Shown here: positions 1 to 7,425 of the stretch, piece after piece | How the letters are laid out: each line of letters begins with the position of its first letter | Numbering within the stretch: the stretch's first letter is position 1 | NCBI RefSeq assembly: GCF_000155475.1 | Contig: NZ_DS990392.1 | Location: 427,053-491,052 of the forward strand | Reading direction: 5' to 3' | DNA: 64,000 nt | Origin: Helicobacter cinaedi CCUG 18818 = ATCC BAA-847 | GTDB taxonomy: Bacteria > Campylobacterota > Campylobacteria > Campylobacterales > Helicobacteraceae | The notes under the pieces: generated by a model | What the model was told of the DNA's origin: nothing | Databases searched by the model: none | Seen by the model: the letters and a program-made list of their open reading frames with translations, nothing else | Made by a program: the position numbers and the translations under genes

Positions 1-957
1 GTGCGAGTAGTAGTTATTCCATTCTAGTTTGAAACTATCCCCCAAAGCATAGGCATACTGAAGACTTGCACTATGCGAAAGCAAGGCGTTATCAAACAAC
101 GCAGGATTCTGCCCCGTGATGACATTTGCCGCAAAAGGTGCGGTAGAATCTACTTTATTGAAGTGATAGTTAAGATTAAGGCTGTGGCTTTCATTTGGCA
201 AAAAGGTGAGTTTAAAAAGTGCATTATGGGCTCGAAATGGCGAAGAGGGGACTTTGGAGCCATTACCTACACGATAATAGGGCGTGTCATTAAAGTCATA
301 GCCTACAAGCAACCCTAGATTATTTGTTATTTTGCCATAGGTTGCCACACTTGAATCTACGCCGCGATTACTTTGTCCGCCAATTGAAAAATACGCCCCA
401 TAATTGCGATTTGCCCCGAGTAAGTCAAAGGCATTTTTTGTGGTAATGGTGATTCCACCAGCAAGGGCATTTGCACCATATTCTGCACTTGCTAAGCCCT
501 TTTCTATCTCTATACTTTTTAGTAGATAGGGGCTAAAGAGCAAATTGCCTTGATGGTGGAAGAGATTCCCCCCTTGTGTGATGCCATCTAGCTTTATGCG
601 AAACATTCTATCTTCAAAACTCCTAATGTAGAGTTTTTGGGCGATTTTTGAGCTACCGCCGACTTGAATCTCCGCATCTTTAGCAAACACCTCACGCAAA
701 TCACTCGCCTGTGTATTGCGGACAAAGCTATCATCAACCACGCTAATGTTAGCATTATTTGTGGGGTGAGCGATAGAGACAAGGGGAGAGAGTTTGGTAG
801 AGCGACTTTCAGCAGAGTAGCGTTCATCAGCAAGGACATAACTCGCACACAAAGAAATAAGTCCTATATAGATTCCCGTGGGGATTCCTACACGAGATAG
901 AATCTTGTGCGGTTTGTGTTTTGATGTAAATGGGGTAAAAAGTGAAAAATGTGTCAT
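1..957 (-). CDS. TonB-dependent outer-membrane receptor (3' end missing)
   Basis: The frame is open from an ATG at 957 to the window edge, giving 319 codons, so the C-terminal part of the barrel is missing. About 45 N-terminal residues look like a long signal peptide (hydrophobic stretch GIYIGLISLCASYVLA). A TonB plug domain follows, with the typical run of plug motifs: SDLREVFAKDAEIQVGG, LYIRSF, DGITQGGN and SIEIEKGLASAEYGANALAGGI. The first barrel strands come next. Such receptors take up iron-siderophore, haem or metal complexes across the outer membrane using TonB energy. The substrate cannot be read from this fragment. A long inverted repeat lies directly upstream and may regulate it. 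Confidence 0.85.
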   Translation of the reverse strand, partial: MTHFSLFTPFTSKHKPHKILSRVGIPTGIYIGLISLCASYVLADERYSAESRSTKLSPLVSIAHPTNNANISVVDDSFVRNTQASDLREVFAKDAEIQVGGSSKIAQKLYIRSFEDRMFRIKLDGITQGGNLFHHQGNLLFSPYLLKSIEIEKGLASAEYGANALAGGITITTKNAFDLLGANRNYGAYFSIGGQSNRGVDSSVATYGKITNNLGLLVGYDFNDTPYYRVGNGSKVPSSPFRAHNALFKLTFLPNESHSLNLNYHFNKVDSTAPFAANVITGQNPALFDNALLSHSASLQYAYALGDSFKLEWNNYYSH

Positions 958-993
958 AAAAATCCTTAATTTTGAGATTGAAAGCTGGGAGTG

Positions 994-1039
994 TATCACA
1001 TTTTATAAAATGTTGCAATACACTTTGTAAAATGTGATA
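994..1039. promoter_or_regulatory. Inverted repeat between divergent genes, candidate operator
   Basis: A 16-bp arm (TATCACATTTTATAAA, 994-1009) is repeated in inverse orientation at 1024-1039 with one mismatch and a 14-bp spacer. It lies between the divergent TonB receptor and zinc-ribbon genes. The right arm overlaps the -10 box of the rightward gene. The arms do not obviously match Fur or NikR boxes as I know them. A shared repressor site or a DNA hairpin are both possible. Confidence 0.5.
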
Positions 1040-1043
1040 TAAT
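1038..1043 (+). promoter_or_regulatory. -10 box (TATAAT) for the zinc-ribbon gene
   Basis: A perfect TATAAT lies about 50 bp upstream of the ATG at 1095. In Helicobacter the -10 box is the main conserved element of sigma-70 promoters. It overlaps the right arm of the inverted repeat, so a protein bound there would block it. Confidence 0.5.
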
Positions 1044-1094
1044 TCTGCAATTTTGTAGCACTATTTTGCTAGAATTCGCTCAAAAGGAGAAATC

Positions 1095-1286
1095 ATGGAA
1101 TGTCCTTATTGCAAACACTCACTCACCCATAGCGAAGTGGTTTCACTGCTTAAAAGCCTTGATAAAGCAAAGAAAGATTGTCAAGTCTGCCATAAGCCAT
1201 TTATCGGTAGCAAAAGTGCCAAAACCTGCTCAAGTGCGTGTCGCTCAAAAGCATACAGAATCCGCAAATCCGCCCAGATTCACTGA
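1095..1286 (+). CDS. Small zinc-ribbon protein, 63 aa
   Basis: The ATG at 1095 follows a good ribosome binding site (AAAGGAGA). The protein has one CPYC pair at the N-terminus. A second cluster, CQVC-HKPFIG then CSSACRSKAYR, resembles the short Cys4 fingers in which a C-x2-C pair is followed by C-x3-C and a basic tail. Two metal sites or one composite site are possible. The function is unknown; the basic C-terminus suggests nucleic-acid binding. It is divergent from the TonB receptor gene and shares its upstream inverted repeat. Confidence 0.7.
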   Translation: MECPYCKHSLTHSEVVSLLKSLDKAKKDCQVCHKPFIGSKSAKTCSSACRSKAYRIRKSAQIH

Positions 1287-1325
1287 CATACTTAAAAACT
1301 CACATTGATTTTTTATTGTGGGAAA

Positions 1326-1691
1326 TGGTGGAGCTGTGGGGAGTTGAACCCCAGTCCAAAAGTAAGATAATCTTAAGAATCTACATGTTTAGTAGGCATT
1401 GACATCTTTTTGTGGCTACCCAACACCCCAAGGCAGAATCCACAAGCAACCTAAATCTTTTCTCCTTACTCAAGGTGTGGAAAGGAGAGCATCTAGCAGG
1501 GAATGACAGCTTAAGATTCTAGCTAGAATAGAATGTCTTAAACCGGCTCCAAAAGCGATTAACTTACGCTACTTTTGCGTAAGCTGGAGCGTAATTTGTA
1601 TTGTTTGCGTTTATGAATTGTGGTAGTTTTAGAGCTTACCAGCTCACATGCACCTAAGCCTCTTTGCTCCTGTCGAAAGCCAATCAGCCCC
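1326..1691 (-). ncRNA. ssrA: Transfer-messenger RNA (tmRNA)
   Basis: The 5' end (GGGGCTGATTGGCTTTCGAC) and the 3' tRNA-like end with encoded CCA (complement of TGGTGGAGCTGTGGGGAGTT at 1326) are diagnostic of tmRNA. The resume codon GCA is at 1608-1606. The tag frame runs to TAA at 1564 and encodes ANNTNYAPAYAKVA, a variant of the epsilonproteobacterial tag family. tmRNA rescues ribosomes stalled on broken mRNAs and marks the product for proteolysis. The length, about 366 nt, is normal for a one-piece tmRNA. Confidence 0.96.
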
Positions 1692-1724
1692 ATTTAAGAT
1701 TCTAAGCAGAACCTAAAGGGGCGG

Positions 1725-1730
1725 ATTATA
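1725..1730 (-). promoter_or_regulatory. -10 box of the tmRNA promoter
   Basis: The complement of ATTATA at 1725-1730 reads TATAAT. It lies 33 bp before the mature 5' end of tmRNA, consistent with a short precursor leader that is later trimmed. The box overlaps the end of the upstream PAP2 gene. Confidence 0.5.
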
Positions 1731-2283
1731 TCCCTTTTCTTGAGTGCTTGTCAAGGTATTTATTCACAGCTTTTAGCACAAGCAGTGTCCCAAAAAAGCC
1801 TAAGATCGCTCCAGCACAAACTTGCAGGGGCGTGTGCCATAAATTTAAAATCCTTGAATACCCAACAAATCCTGCCAAAACAATAAGATATACACCCCAT
1901 TGCACACCCAAATATTGCCAAGCCAACGCCGCAGCGATGAAAGCAGAAGCAGTATGTCCGCTAGGAAATCCCTTAAATTCGCCATTAATGGGACGCCTTG
2001 CAATCTCAACAACCTTCATTACCCACGCAGAATCCATAAAAGTATGTGCCGCATAGTTAAAGCTAAGTTTTAGCCCAAAGGCAATACCAAAGATGATAAC
2101 ACAACTCACAAGCAACGCTCTAAGCGGAATAAATCGCTTTTGAATGAGCCACATAGCCCCAAGCGGAATAAGCATAAAGCGAAACACATCGCCATACAGC
2201 TCATTATTATACAGCCATAGACTCAGTGCAAATGCACCGATAAGCCCAATATATAGAATCTGCCTTATTGCTTGATTTTTCAT
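1726..2283 (-). CDS. PAP2-family membrane phosphatase
   Basis: 185 aa with about five or six membrane spans. The three PAP2 signatures are present in order: K-x6-RP (KVVEIARRP), PSGHT, and S-R-x5-H (SRILNLWH). The final residue of the third motif, usually Asp, is Gln here (HTPLQ), a variant also known in some PAP2 branches such as dolichyl-diphosphatase-like enzymes. Likely substrates are lipid phosphates: undecaprenyl diphosphate, phosphatidylglycerol phosphate or lipid A phosphate. The start codon overlaps the xerH stop by 4 nt (ATGA), so the two are translationally coupled. Confidence 0.85.
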   Translation of the reverse strand: MKNQAIRQILYIGLIGAFALSLWLYNNELYGDVFRFMLIPLGAMWLIQKRFIPLRALLVSCVIIFGIAFGLKLSFNYAAHTFMDSAWVMKVVEIARRPINGEFKGFPSGHTASAFIAAALAWQYLGVQWGVYLIVLAGFVGYSRILNLWHTPLQVCAGAILGFFGTLLVLKAVNKYLDKHSRKGI

Positions 2284-3461
2284 TCTCTCTCCTTTTGATT
2301 TGTAATGTTTTCGCCCAAGCCGTCTTTACCCAACGCCTTTTCACTCAAAGATTTCCCACTCAAGCCTCCTGTGTTACTCATCTCGCTCGTATCACTCAAA
2401 GTATCCATAACGCCTACCACTTCACGCAAACGCTTACTATCAAAATGTGTATAAATGCGACTTGTATTCAAATCAGCGTGTCCTAGGGCTTCTTGCACCA
2501 TAACAAGATCGTGCTTTTGCTGATAGAGTAGGGTGGCAAAGGAGTGTCGCAACATATGTGCGCCATTTTTCTCCTTGCGGATTCCCGATTGGGCTAGAAT
2601 CTTTTCTACATTTTGATAGATATAGCTTTGTGTAAGAGCCTTGCCCTTTGTATTACAAAAAAGCAAATCGTGCAAAGGAGCAAAAGATAGACGCTGTGTG
2701 AGCCACACATCAAGCAGATTTTGTATGTGGCTTTGGCGTATCATTGCCACACGCGGTTTATTGCCCTTACCCCGAATTTGAATAATATAGCAATCAAGGT
2801 GCGGATATATATCTTTCCTACGCAGATTCAAAGCCTCACTCACACGAATACCTGTATAGACGATAAGTTTGATAATAAGCTTATTTCTCGCAGCAACCTT
2901 TTCTCCAAGCTCTGCTTCATCAATGGCTTGTAAAAATCGCTCTAGCTCATCTTGGTTTAAATACGCAGGGAGCTTTTGCCCACTTTTGCCCTGCAGGGCG
3001 GTGATTTTTAGCGTAATGTCATAGACATAGGACTTCCCCTCAAACTCATTTTGCTTATCAATATAGCCAAAAAGCCCGATGAGTGCGATGCGGTAGTTTT
3101 TCTTACTCGCATTTGAAAGCGTGCTTGTCTCAACGCTCAAAAAATCGCTTAGCACCTCTTCATCAATAGATTCCATAGTGTGAAAATGCCCTTGCGTTAG
3201 GAAAGTGTAGAGCTTAAGCAGTGGGGTAGAGTAGGTGTTTATCCCTATCATACCGGCTTTTCTTACACTTTTACACAGAGATTCTAGCTGATGTATGGAG
3301 CTAATCTCATCATTACTTAGAGCGTTAATCGCCTGTAAAATCATCTCTTTATTTAACACTTGATGATTAGATAATGTCGTAAGCTTGTAGCGGATAAAAC
3401 GCATAATCCAAAATAGCAATGTCTGCGAAAACTCGTCTTTATAATTTAAGGGATATTTCAT
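2280..3461 (-). CDS. xerH: XerH-type tyrosine recombinase
   Basis: 393 aa. The catalytic set of a tyrosine recombinase is complete: Arg206 (YTGIRVSEAL), His302 and Arg305 (HMLRHSFAT), His328 (LGHADLNTS) and nucleophile Tyr337 (RIYTHF). Epsilonproteobacteria use a single recombinase, XerH, with FtsK to resolve chromosome dimers at a dif site, and the gene is known to lie beside that site. A dif-like site begins 121 bp upstream of this start. The same enzyme is the obvious candidate for integrating the adjacent plasmid. The C-terminal tail after the Tyr motif (about 50 residues rich in Ser, Gly and Lys) is low in complexity. Confidence 0.93.
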   Translation of the reverse strand: MKYPLNYKDEFSQTLLFWIMRFIRYKLTTLSNHQVLNKEMILQAINALSNDEISSIHQLESLCKSVRKAGMIGINTYSTPLLKLYTFLTQGHFHTMESIDEEVLSDFLSVETSTLSNASKKNYRIALIGLFGYIDKQNEFEGKSYVYDITLKITALQGKSGQKLPAYLNQDELERFLQAIDEAELGEKVAARNKLIIKLIVYTGIRVSEALNLRRKDIYPHLDCYIIQIRGKGNKPRVAMIRQSHIQNLLDVWLTQRLSFAPLHDLLFCNTKGKALTQSYIYQNVEKILAQSGIRKEKNGAHMLRHSFATLLYQQKHDLVMVQEALGHADLNTSRIYTHFDSKRLREVVGVMDTLSDTSEMSNTGGLSGKSLSEKALGKDGLGENITNQKERE

Positions 3462-3581
3462 TTTGGTTTAGCCTTGCCTTGATTTATTAGATTCTTGGTT
3501 TATTAAATCCTTGAAATCTTTGAATTTTTAAAGTTTTCTTTAAAAGATATTGAAAGACATTTTGGGATTATAACATAATTT

Positions 3582-3609
3582 AGTTATGAAAACTATACTT
3601 TTCAAACTT
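3582..3609 (+). other. Left dif-like XerH site (attL)
   Basis: The layout is 11-6-11: left arm AGTTATGAAAA (3582-3592), centre CTATAC (3593-3598), right arm TTTTCAAACTT (3599-3609). The inner ends are inverted repeats (TGAAAA and TTTTCA). The centre and right arm are identical in the site at 11357-11384, and identity extends to 22 bp (3592-3613). It lies 121 bp upstream of xerH, where the chromosomal dif site of this group is expected. Confidence 0.8.
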
Positions 3610-3624
3610 TTTTCCATTATTAGA

Positions 3625-3639
3625 CACTATAAACCCCTT
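3625..3639 (-). promoter_or_regulatory. Orphaned RBS and GTG start of the plasmid rep gene
   Basis: On the minus strand AAGGGG (3639-3634) is followed, after 6 nt, by GTG (3627-3625). The frame from this GTG stays open to 3599 and, once the two dif sites are joined, continues without a stop through the site into the rep frame at 11372. In the present integrated arrangement this start instead reads through the left dif into chromosomal sequence upstream of xerH. Confidence 0.7.
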
Positions 3640-3654
3640 ATTTACGATATTTTA

Positions 3655-3690
3655 GAAAAGTGTAGAGCTTTACTAGCAAAAACACTTTTC
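3655..3690. repeat. 9-bp inverted repeat upstream of the rep start
   Basis: GAAAAGTGT (3655-3663) and ACACTTTTC (3682-3690) are perfect inverted repeats 18 bp apart. In the circular form they lie directly upstream of the rep start. The right arm with its flank (ACACTTTTCAAAC) differs at one base from the dif sequence ATACTTTTCAAAC. They may be an operator for Rep or accessory Xer arms. Confidence 0.4.
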
Positions 3691-3748
3691 AAACAAAAAT
3701 TAAAAAAGTAACTAATCATAAAAAAGCTTAAAAACAAATAAAAGTTTT

Positions 3749-4334
3749 TCATCTGTTTAAACCTTTTATTTTATCTTGTGCTTTTTTATTGAAACTTTCT
3801 AAAAGTTTGAGGCTTTTAGAATCTAATGTAATGCCTTTGTCTTTAGCTTCTTTTACTAGAGCATTACAACGCACAAGATATTTAGCTTCTTGGCTCTTGC
3901 TGTAATTTCTTAAATTTCTATCTAATCGTGTTTGCGTTGTAGATTCTGCTTGTATCCCCTGCTCTGTTGCTTGTATATCTCTATTTTGCTCGTTTATCTG
4001 TTTTATGCTTGTATCTTGTTGCATTTGCTTGTATGTATCGATTGCTTTCTGCCTTTCTAGCTCTGTAAGTTTTTGCTCGGCTTGTCTTAACTTTGTGAGC
4101 TCGTGGATTCTGATTCTAGGCGTGAGAGTATGGATTTTCCAACTCTATTACTTGTTGCTCCAATGCTTTGGCTTCCCTCGCCCATTGCTCTGCCCTCTCT
4201 GCTCTCACCTCTGCTTCGTCTGCTTCTCTCTTCAATCGTGCTTCTAATTTGTCTAATGACTCGGCTACTTTCTCTTTCCACTCTTTGGGTATAACTATCT
4301 CTTTCCCCGCTCTTTCTTGTAGAGGTATTGTCAT
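3749..4334 (-). pseudogene. Coiled-coil plasmid protein, frame broken
   Basis: Two overlapping frames together look like one coiled-coil protein. The first (ATG 4334, stop 4116) is a charged helix rich in Lys, Glu and Ala (EWKEKVAESLDKLEARLK). The second is open from about 4143 and ends at 3749. It continues the heptad-like pattern (ELTKLRQAEQKLTELERQK) but has no start codon of its own before an internal ATG at 4024. A single +1 shift between 4143 and 4116 would join them. The function is unknown; such proteins often accompany relaxases. Alternatively they are two separate small genes. Confidence 0.45.
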
Positions 4335-4521
4335 TTTGTAGCTCCTTTATGTATTCTTCTAATGAAAATTTTTCTAAAAAGTTCTCATTAGAATCTAAAA
4401 TAAAAAAATGATATGGGTTCTCTTTGTCTTGGATTATTTTATGCCCACTCTCCGATTCAATTTTTTTAAACTCTGCATAGAGTATTAAAAATAATTGAAA
4501 CTCCCATTTTGTTTCACCCAT
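4087..4521 (-). CDS. Hypothetical plasmid protein, 144 aa or shorter
   Basis: The N-terminal 65 residues (MGETKWEFQLFLILYAEF onward) look like real protein. After about residue 62 the frame overlaps the coiled-coil frame that starts at 4334, and the composition turns to Arg, Ser and Glu, as expected for the shadow of a coiled coil. The true gene may therefore end or shift frame near 4334. A weak ribosome binding site (AAAAGG) lies upstream. I do not recognise the family. Confidence 0.4.
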   Translation of the reverse strand: MGETKWEFQLFLILYAEFKKIESESGHKIIQDKENPYHFFILDSNENFLEKFSLEEYIKELQNDNTSTRKSGERDSYTQRVERESSRVIRQIRSTIEERSRRSRGESREGRAMGEGSQSIGATSNRVGKSILSRLESESTSSQS

Positions 4522-4543
4522 AACATTTTAACCTTTTAAAAAA

Positions 4544-4753
4544 AAGTATAACGAAATGGAGGACAAAAAGTTTGTAAAAGTTTTGGCTCTTTGATTAAAA
4601 AACAAATCAAAGAGATTGCAAAAATTTTCAAGCAAACTTTTCTAAAAAATCTCAAAAAAGTTTTGCTCCTTTTTGAGATTTTAACAAACAGCACTTTAAA
4701 AAAATTTCAATTTTTTTAAAGTGCTGTTTGTTGTCCTCCATTTCGTTATACTT
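4544..4753. repeat. 210-bp nested palindrome
   Basis: The outer arms are perfect 23-bp inverted repeats (4544-4566 and 4731-4753; arm begins AAGTATAACGAAATGGAGG). Inside are further hairpins. CTCTTTGATT pairs with AATCAAAGAG (about 4587-4614). AAAATCTCAAAAA pairs with TTTTTGAGATTTT (about 4646-4682). The last is a 22-bp perfect hairpin with loop TTTCAA (4683-4732). No coding frame is evident. It may be a single-strand origin, an oriT, a structured RNA or a MITE-like insertion. No clear target duplication is seen. Confidence 0.7.
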
Positions 4754-4842
4754 CATTTCGGACAAATTAAAGGCGGGACACCCGCACCCGATTTTTATTT
4801 TGTGTTTGCAAATCATATCAAATAATTCCTAGCACTTCGCAC

Positions 4843-5064
4843 TTATTTTATTTTTCGCATATGATTAATACTTGTATTATTTTTCACAAACACTTCTTTT
4901 TGATAAAACTCCAAATCAAACACAATATTTTGCATTTCATCTTCAACATACAAATCATTATTAAGGCAATGATTAAAAAAAGTTTTTTGAATTTTTTTAA
5001 TCAAATCTTTTCCCTGCTTACTATTAGCGTCAATTTTTATTTTTAAATGTGTGAGTTCTTTCAT
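4843..5064 (-). CDS. Small hypothetical protein, 73 aa
   Basis: The start is taken as the ATG at 5064, which overlaps the relaxase stop (ATGA), implying translational coupling. The longer frame from 5112 would overlap the relaxase by 52 nt. The product is Lys-, Asn- and Ile-rich (MKELTHLKIKIDANSKQGKD) with no motif I recognise. Being last in the mobilisation operon, it may assist the relaxase. Confidence 0.6.
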   Translation of the reverse strand: MKELTHLKIKIDANSKQGKDLIKKIQKTFFNHCLNNDLYVEDEMQNIVFDLEFYQKEVFVKNNTSINHMRKIK

Positions 5065-6875
5065 CTTTGCATTCCTTGATTTTGATGTTTCCCATTCTCT
5101 TTTCCCTTGCAAATGCTTTCTGCTTGTTTAATTATCTTAGGATAATCATTTTTAAGTTGAGGGCATTGCAAGAGTGCAGATTCTAATTTTTTATCAATTT
5201 TTCTTATGTATGCACTCTTAGAGCTCTCGCTTACCAAGTCGTGCATTTTTATATCTTTTGAGAGCTCTTTAGCTAAAGCTCTCTCTAATTTGATGTTTTT
5301 AGAGAAGTCTTGTATTTTTTCTTTGCCCTCTTTGAGTGCCTTAATGCTTTGAGTAAGAAACTTGGAATCTAAAGCATTATCTTTCATCTCATTGAATTTT
5401 TTAGTAAAATCTTCAATCTTTGGCTTTTCTCCTATACCTAACTCATACATTCCCTTTTCTATGCTATAAAGAGCACTTAAGATTTCAAATATATTTCGTG
5501 CTTGTGTGATTTCATTAATGGCTCTATCAAGTTCATTACTATTGCCCTCTTGCTCTTTATTTTCTGTCAATTCTTTATCCTGCTCTGCTTGTGGCTTCTC
5601 TTGTGGTAGTTTAGATTCTTGCCTTTGTGCCATTTTAATGACTTTATCAATATCTTTATAATGACTTTCAAAGTCTTTAAGAATCTTATCTGCGTGTTCA
5701 TCTTTTTCCTGTGGGCTTTTGCACTCTATGAAGTTATCATCAAAAGGTAAGTTTGGTTGATTGACTTCCTCCTCTTGTCCTTGCTGTTCTTGTATTTGTG
5801 TATCCTGCTCTTGCATAACATCTTGTTTTTCCATTGTTTTACTCCTTGTTTTAGATTTAACTTTGCCCTTTTGCAAGGGCTTAAAAGGGGAAAGGTTAGC
5901 TTCCCTACCCTCTGCTAATTGCCATTTACTCCTTAACATTAAGAGCATTTTAGGCTCTTTATCTAAGGGTAAGTCTGCTTTATTAGCAGTGGCTAGAATC
6001 TTATTCATTGCGTGAGCTTGTGCGTCTGTGAGATTCTCTAATATTTTCTTTTGTTGATGCGGTGAAGATTCAAGGAATGTTTTTATATTCTCTAACTCTT
6101 TTTTAGCCTTATAATCTATTTGATAGCGATTAATGTGAGCTCTGCTATTTTTCTTTCCTCTTTGCATTCCTAAGATTTGAGCGTTTAAATCTTGCATACG
6201 CGATAAATCTTTTTTGGTAAATTTTCTAAATACACTTCTATGTGTTTTAAAATCATAGTTCGCAAACATTATGTGAGCGTGATAGTTATATTGTTTTTCA
6301 CCTGTGAGTTTATTAAAATGTCCTTCGTCTCTGTGGATTGCTATATGCAAGGTTTTTAATCCAAATTCTTTGTAAAGAGCTTGAGTGAGTGCTTTTACAT
6401 CTTGCATTGTGTGATTAGCATTAAGATTTACGATACTCTCTTTTATGATTTGAGCCTTTTTTTGCATTCTTTGAGAGTGAGCTTTGAAATAATCTTCTCT
6501 TGCTCTACTTTCAAATATCCTTAAATCTTGCATTGATACGCCATAATACTCGTTATTTTCTGGCGTATCAATGGCATAAGTTGGACTTTGAATTTTAGAG
6601 AGCTCTTGTGTGAGCTCTGCTATTTTGATTCTAGAGTCTGTGTCTAACTCTCTAGTATTGTGAGCATAAGAGAGATTTATCTTTGGTGGATTCTTTCTTG
6701 CTCCTTTGGTTTTAGTGCTATTAAAGTGAATTGAGCTCTGGGCGGGTTTGTTTTTAAAAAAGCTAAGAGATTTTGATAATGCCTTAGCTTTTTTGTGTAA
6801 ATTTTCATCTTTAATACGCCCTACTCCTTTTAAAAGTTTCTCGTAAGTAGAAAATATTGATTCTGCTTTACTCAT
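5061..6875 (-). CDS. Plasmid relaxase / mobilisation protein
   Basis: 604 aa. Around residues 180-205 there is a relaxase metal site: IAIHRDEGH followed by a short insert and NYHAHIMFANYDF, the three-histidine pattern of the MobV/Pre and related families. The C-terminal half is charged and coiled (runs of EQEKQ with KKLE-type helices) and probably contacts partner proteins or DNA. Relaxases nick one strand at oriT and lead it into a type IV secretion channel. The gene starts 1 nt after the TrbL-like gene and ends overlapping the 73-aa gene, so it is the fourth or fifth gene of one minus-strand operon. No coupling protein or VirB4 ATPase is present, so transfer needs a helper. Confidence 0.8.
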   Translation of the reverse strand: MSKAESIFSTYEKLLKGVGRIKDENLHKKAKALSKSLSFFKNKPAQSSIHFNSTKTKGARKNPPKINLSYAHNTRELDTDSRIKIAELTQELSKIQSPTYAIDTPENNEYYGVSMQDLRIFESRAREDYFKAHSQRMQKKAQIIKESIVNLNANHTMQDVKALTQALYKEFGLKTLHIAIHRDEGHFNKLTGEKQYNYHAHIMFANYDFKTHRSVFRKFTKKDLSRMQDLNAQILGMQRGKKNSRAHINRYQIDYKAKKELENIKTFLESSPHQQKKILENLTDAQAHAMNKILATANKADLPLDKEPKMLLMLRSKWQLAEGREANLSPFKPLQKGKVKSKTRSKTMEKQDVMQEQDTQIQEQQGQEEEVNQPNLPFDDNFIECKSPQEKDEHADKILKDFESHYKDIDKVIKMAQRQESKLPQEKPQAEQDKELTENKEQEGNSNELDRAINEITQARNIFEILSALYSIEKGMYELGIGEKPKIEDFTKKFNEMKDNALDSKFLTQSIKALKEGKEKIQDFSKNIKLERALAKELSKDIKMHDLVSESSKSAYIRKIDKKLESALLQCPQLKNDYPKIIKQAESICKGKENGKHQNQGMQR

Positions 6876-6876
6876 T

Positions 6877-7425
6877 TTATTTTCCTATATGTGGAGTAGA
6901 TTTAGCTAAAAATCTTCCTACTTTTTTAGCAGCATCTCCTATTGTGCCACCAATAGCACCTCCCATACTGCCTCCCAATGTTGTGCCTACTCCTGTCCCT
7001 ATTGAAGCACCTATACCTTTTCCGTCTTTGCGGGCTTCTTGATATGCTTTACCTCCCTCTGCTATTCGTTTCATAGTCATTCCTCCAGCACTTGCAAGTC
7101 CTGTAAGTCCGCTTCCTCCACCGCTAGAATCTGCACTGCCTATAATTGCACTTACCCACGCAGGAATTTTTGTGAGGAGGAATAATGCAAAAATTGCTAC
7201 TACCATAGGCACTATGAGTAAATGTGCATTATCGTTTGTTGGGCTACTTAAAGCTTGTAATTGTGCTAATGCACTTTGAGGTAAAGCAGATGGTAATAAA
7301 CAAAGCGGCGCCCATAAGCTCATACCTGTATAGAGCTTAAGCCAACCAAAGAATACACTTCTTGTTTCTTTCCAGCAAATTAATGGCAAAACTAATGCAC
7401 AAAGGCTTAGAAGCATTGTTGCCAT
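6877..7425 (-). CDS. TrbL/VirB6-like protein, C-terminal half
   Basis: 182 aa from the ATG at 7425. Hydrophobic spans (MATMLLSLCALVLPLICW, and LLIVPMVVAIFALFLLT) flank the segment ETRSVFFGWLKLYTG, which resembles the conserved core of VirB6/TrbL inner-membrane channel proteins. The tail is Gly-rich (GASIGTGVGTTLGGSMGG), also typical. The start overlaps the upstream stop as TAATG, so translation could continue by termination-reinitiation. The longer frame from 7524 has no membrane-like upstream part. Together with the preceding gene it makes one normal-length protein (168 + 182 aa). Confidence 0.65.
   Translation of the reverse strand: MATMLLSLCALVLPLICWKETRSVFFGWLKLYTGMSLWAPLCLLPSALPQSALAQLQALSSPTNDNAHLLIVPMVVAIFALFLLTKIPAWVSAIIGSADSSGGGSGLTGLASAGGMTMKRIAEGGKAYQEARKDGKGIGASIGTGVGTTLGGSMGGAIGGTIGDAAKKVGRFLAKSTPHIGK

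Noticed and set aside
1726-2283. PAP2 protein as inactive because the third motif ends in Gln rather than Asp
   Set aside because: A Gln at this place is known in some PAP2 branches, and the catalytic His, Arg and PSGH residues are all present.
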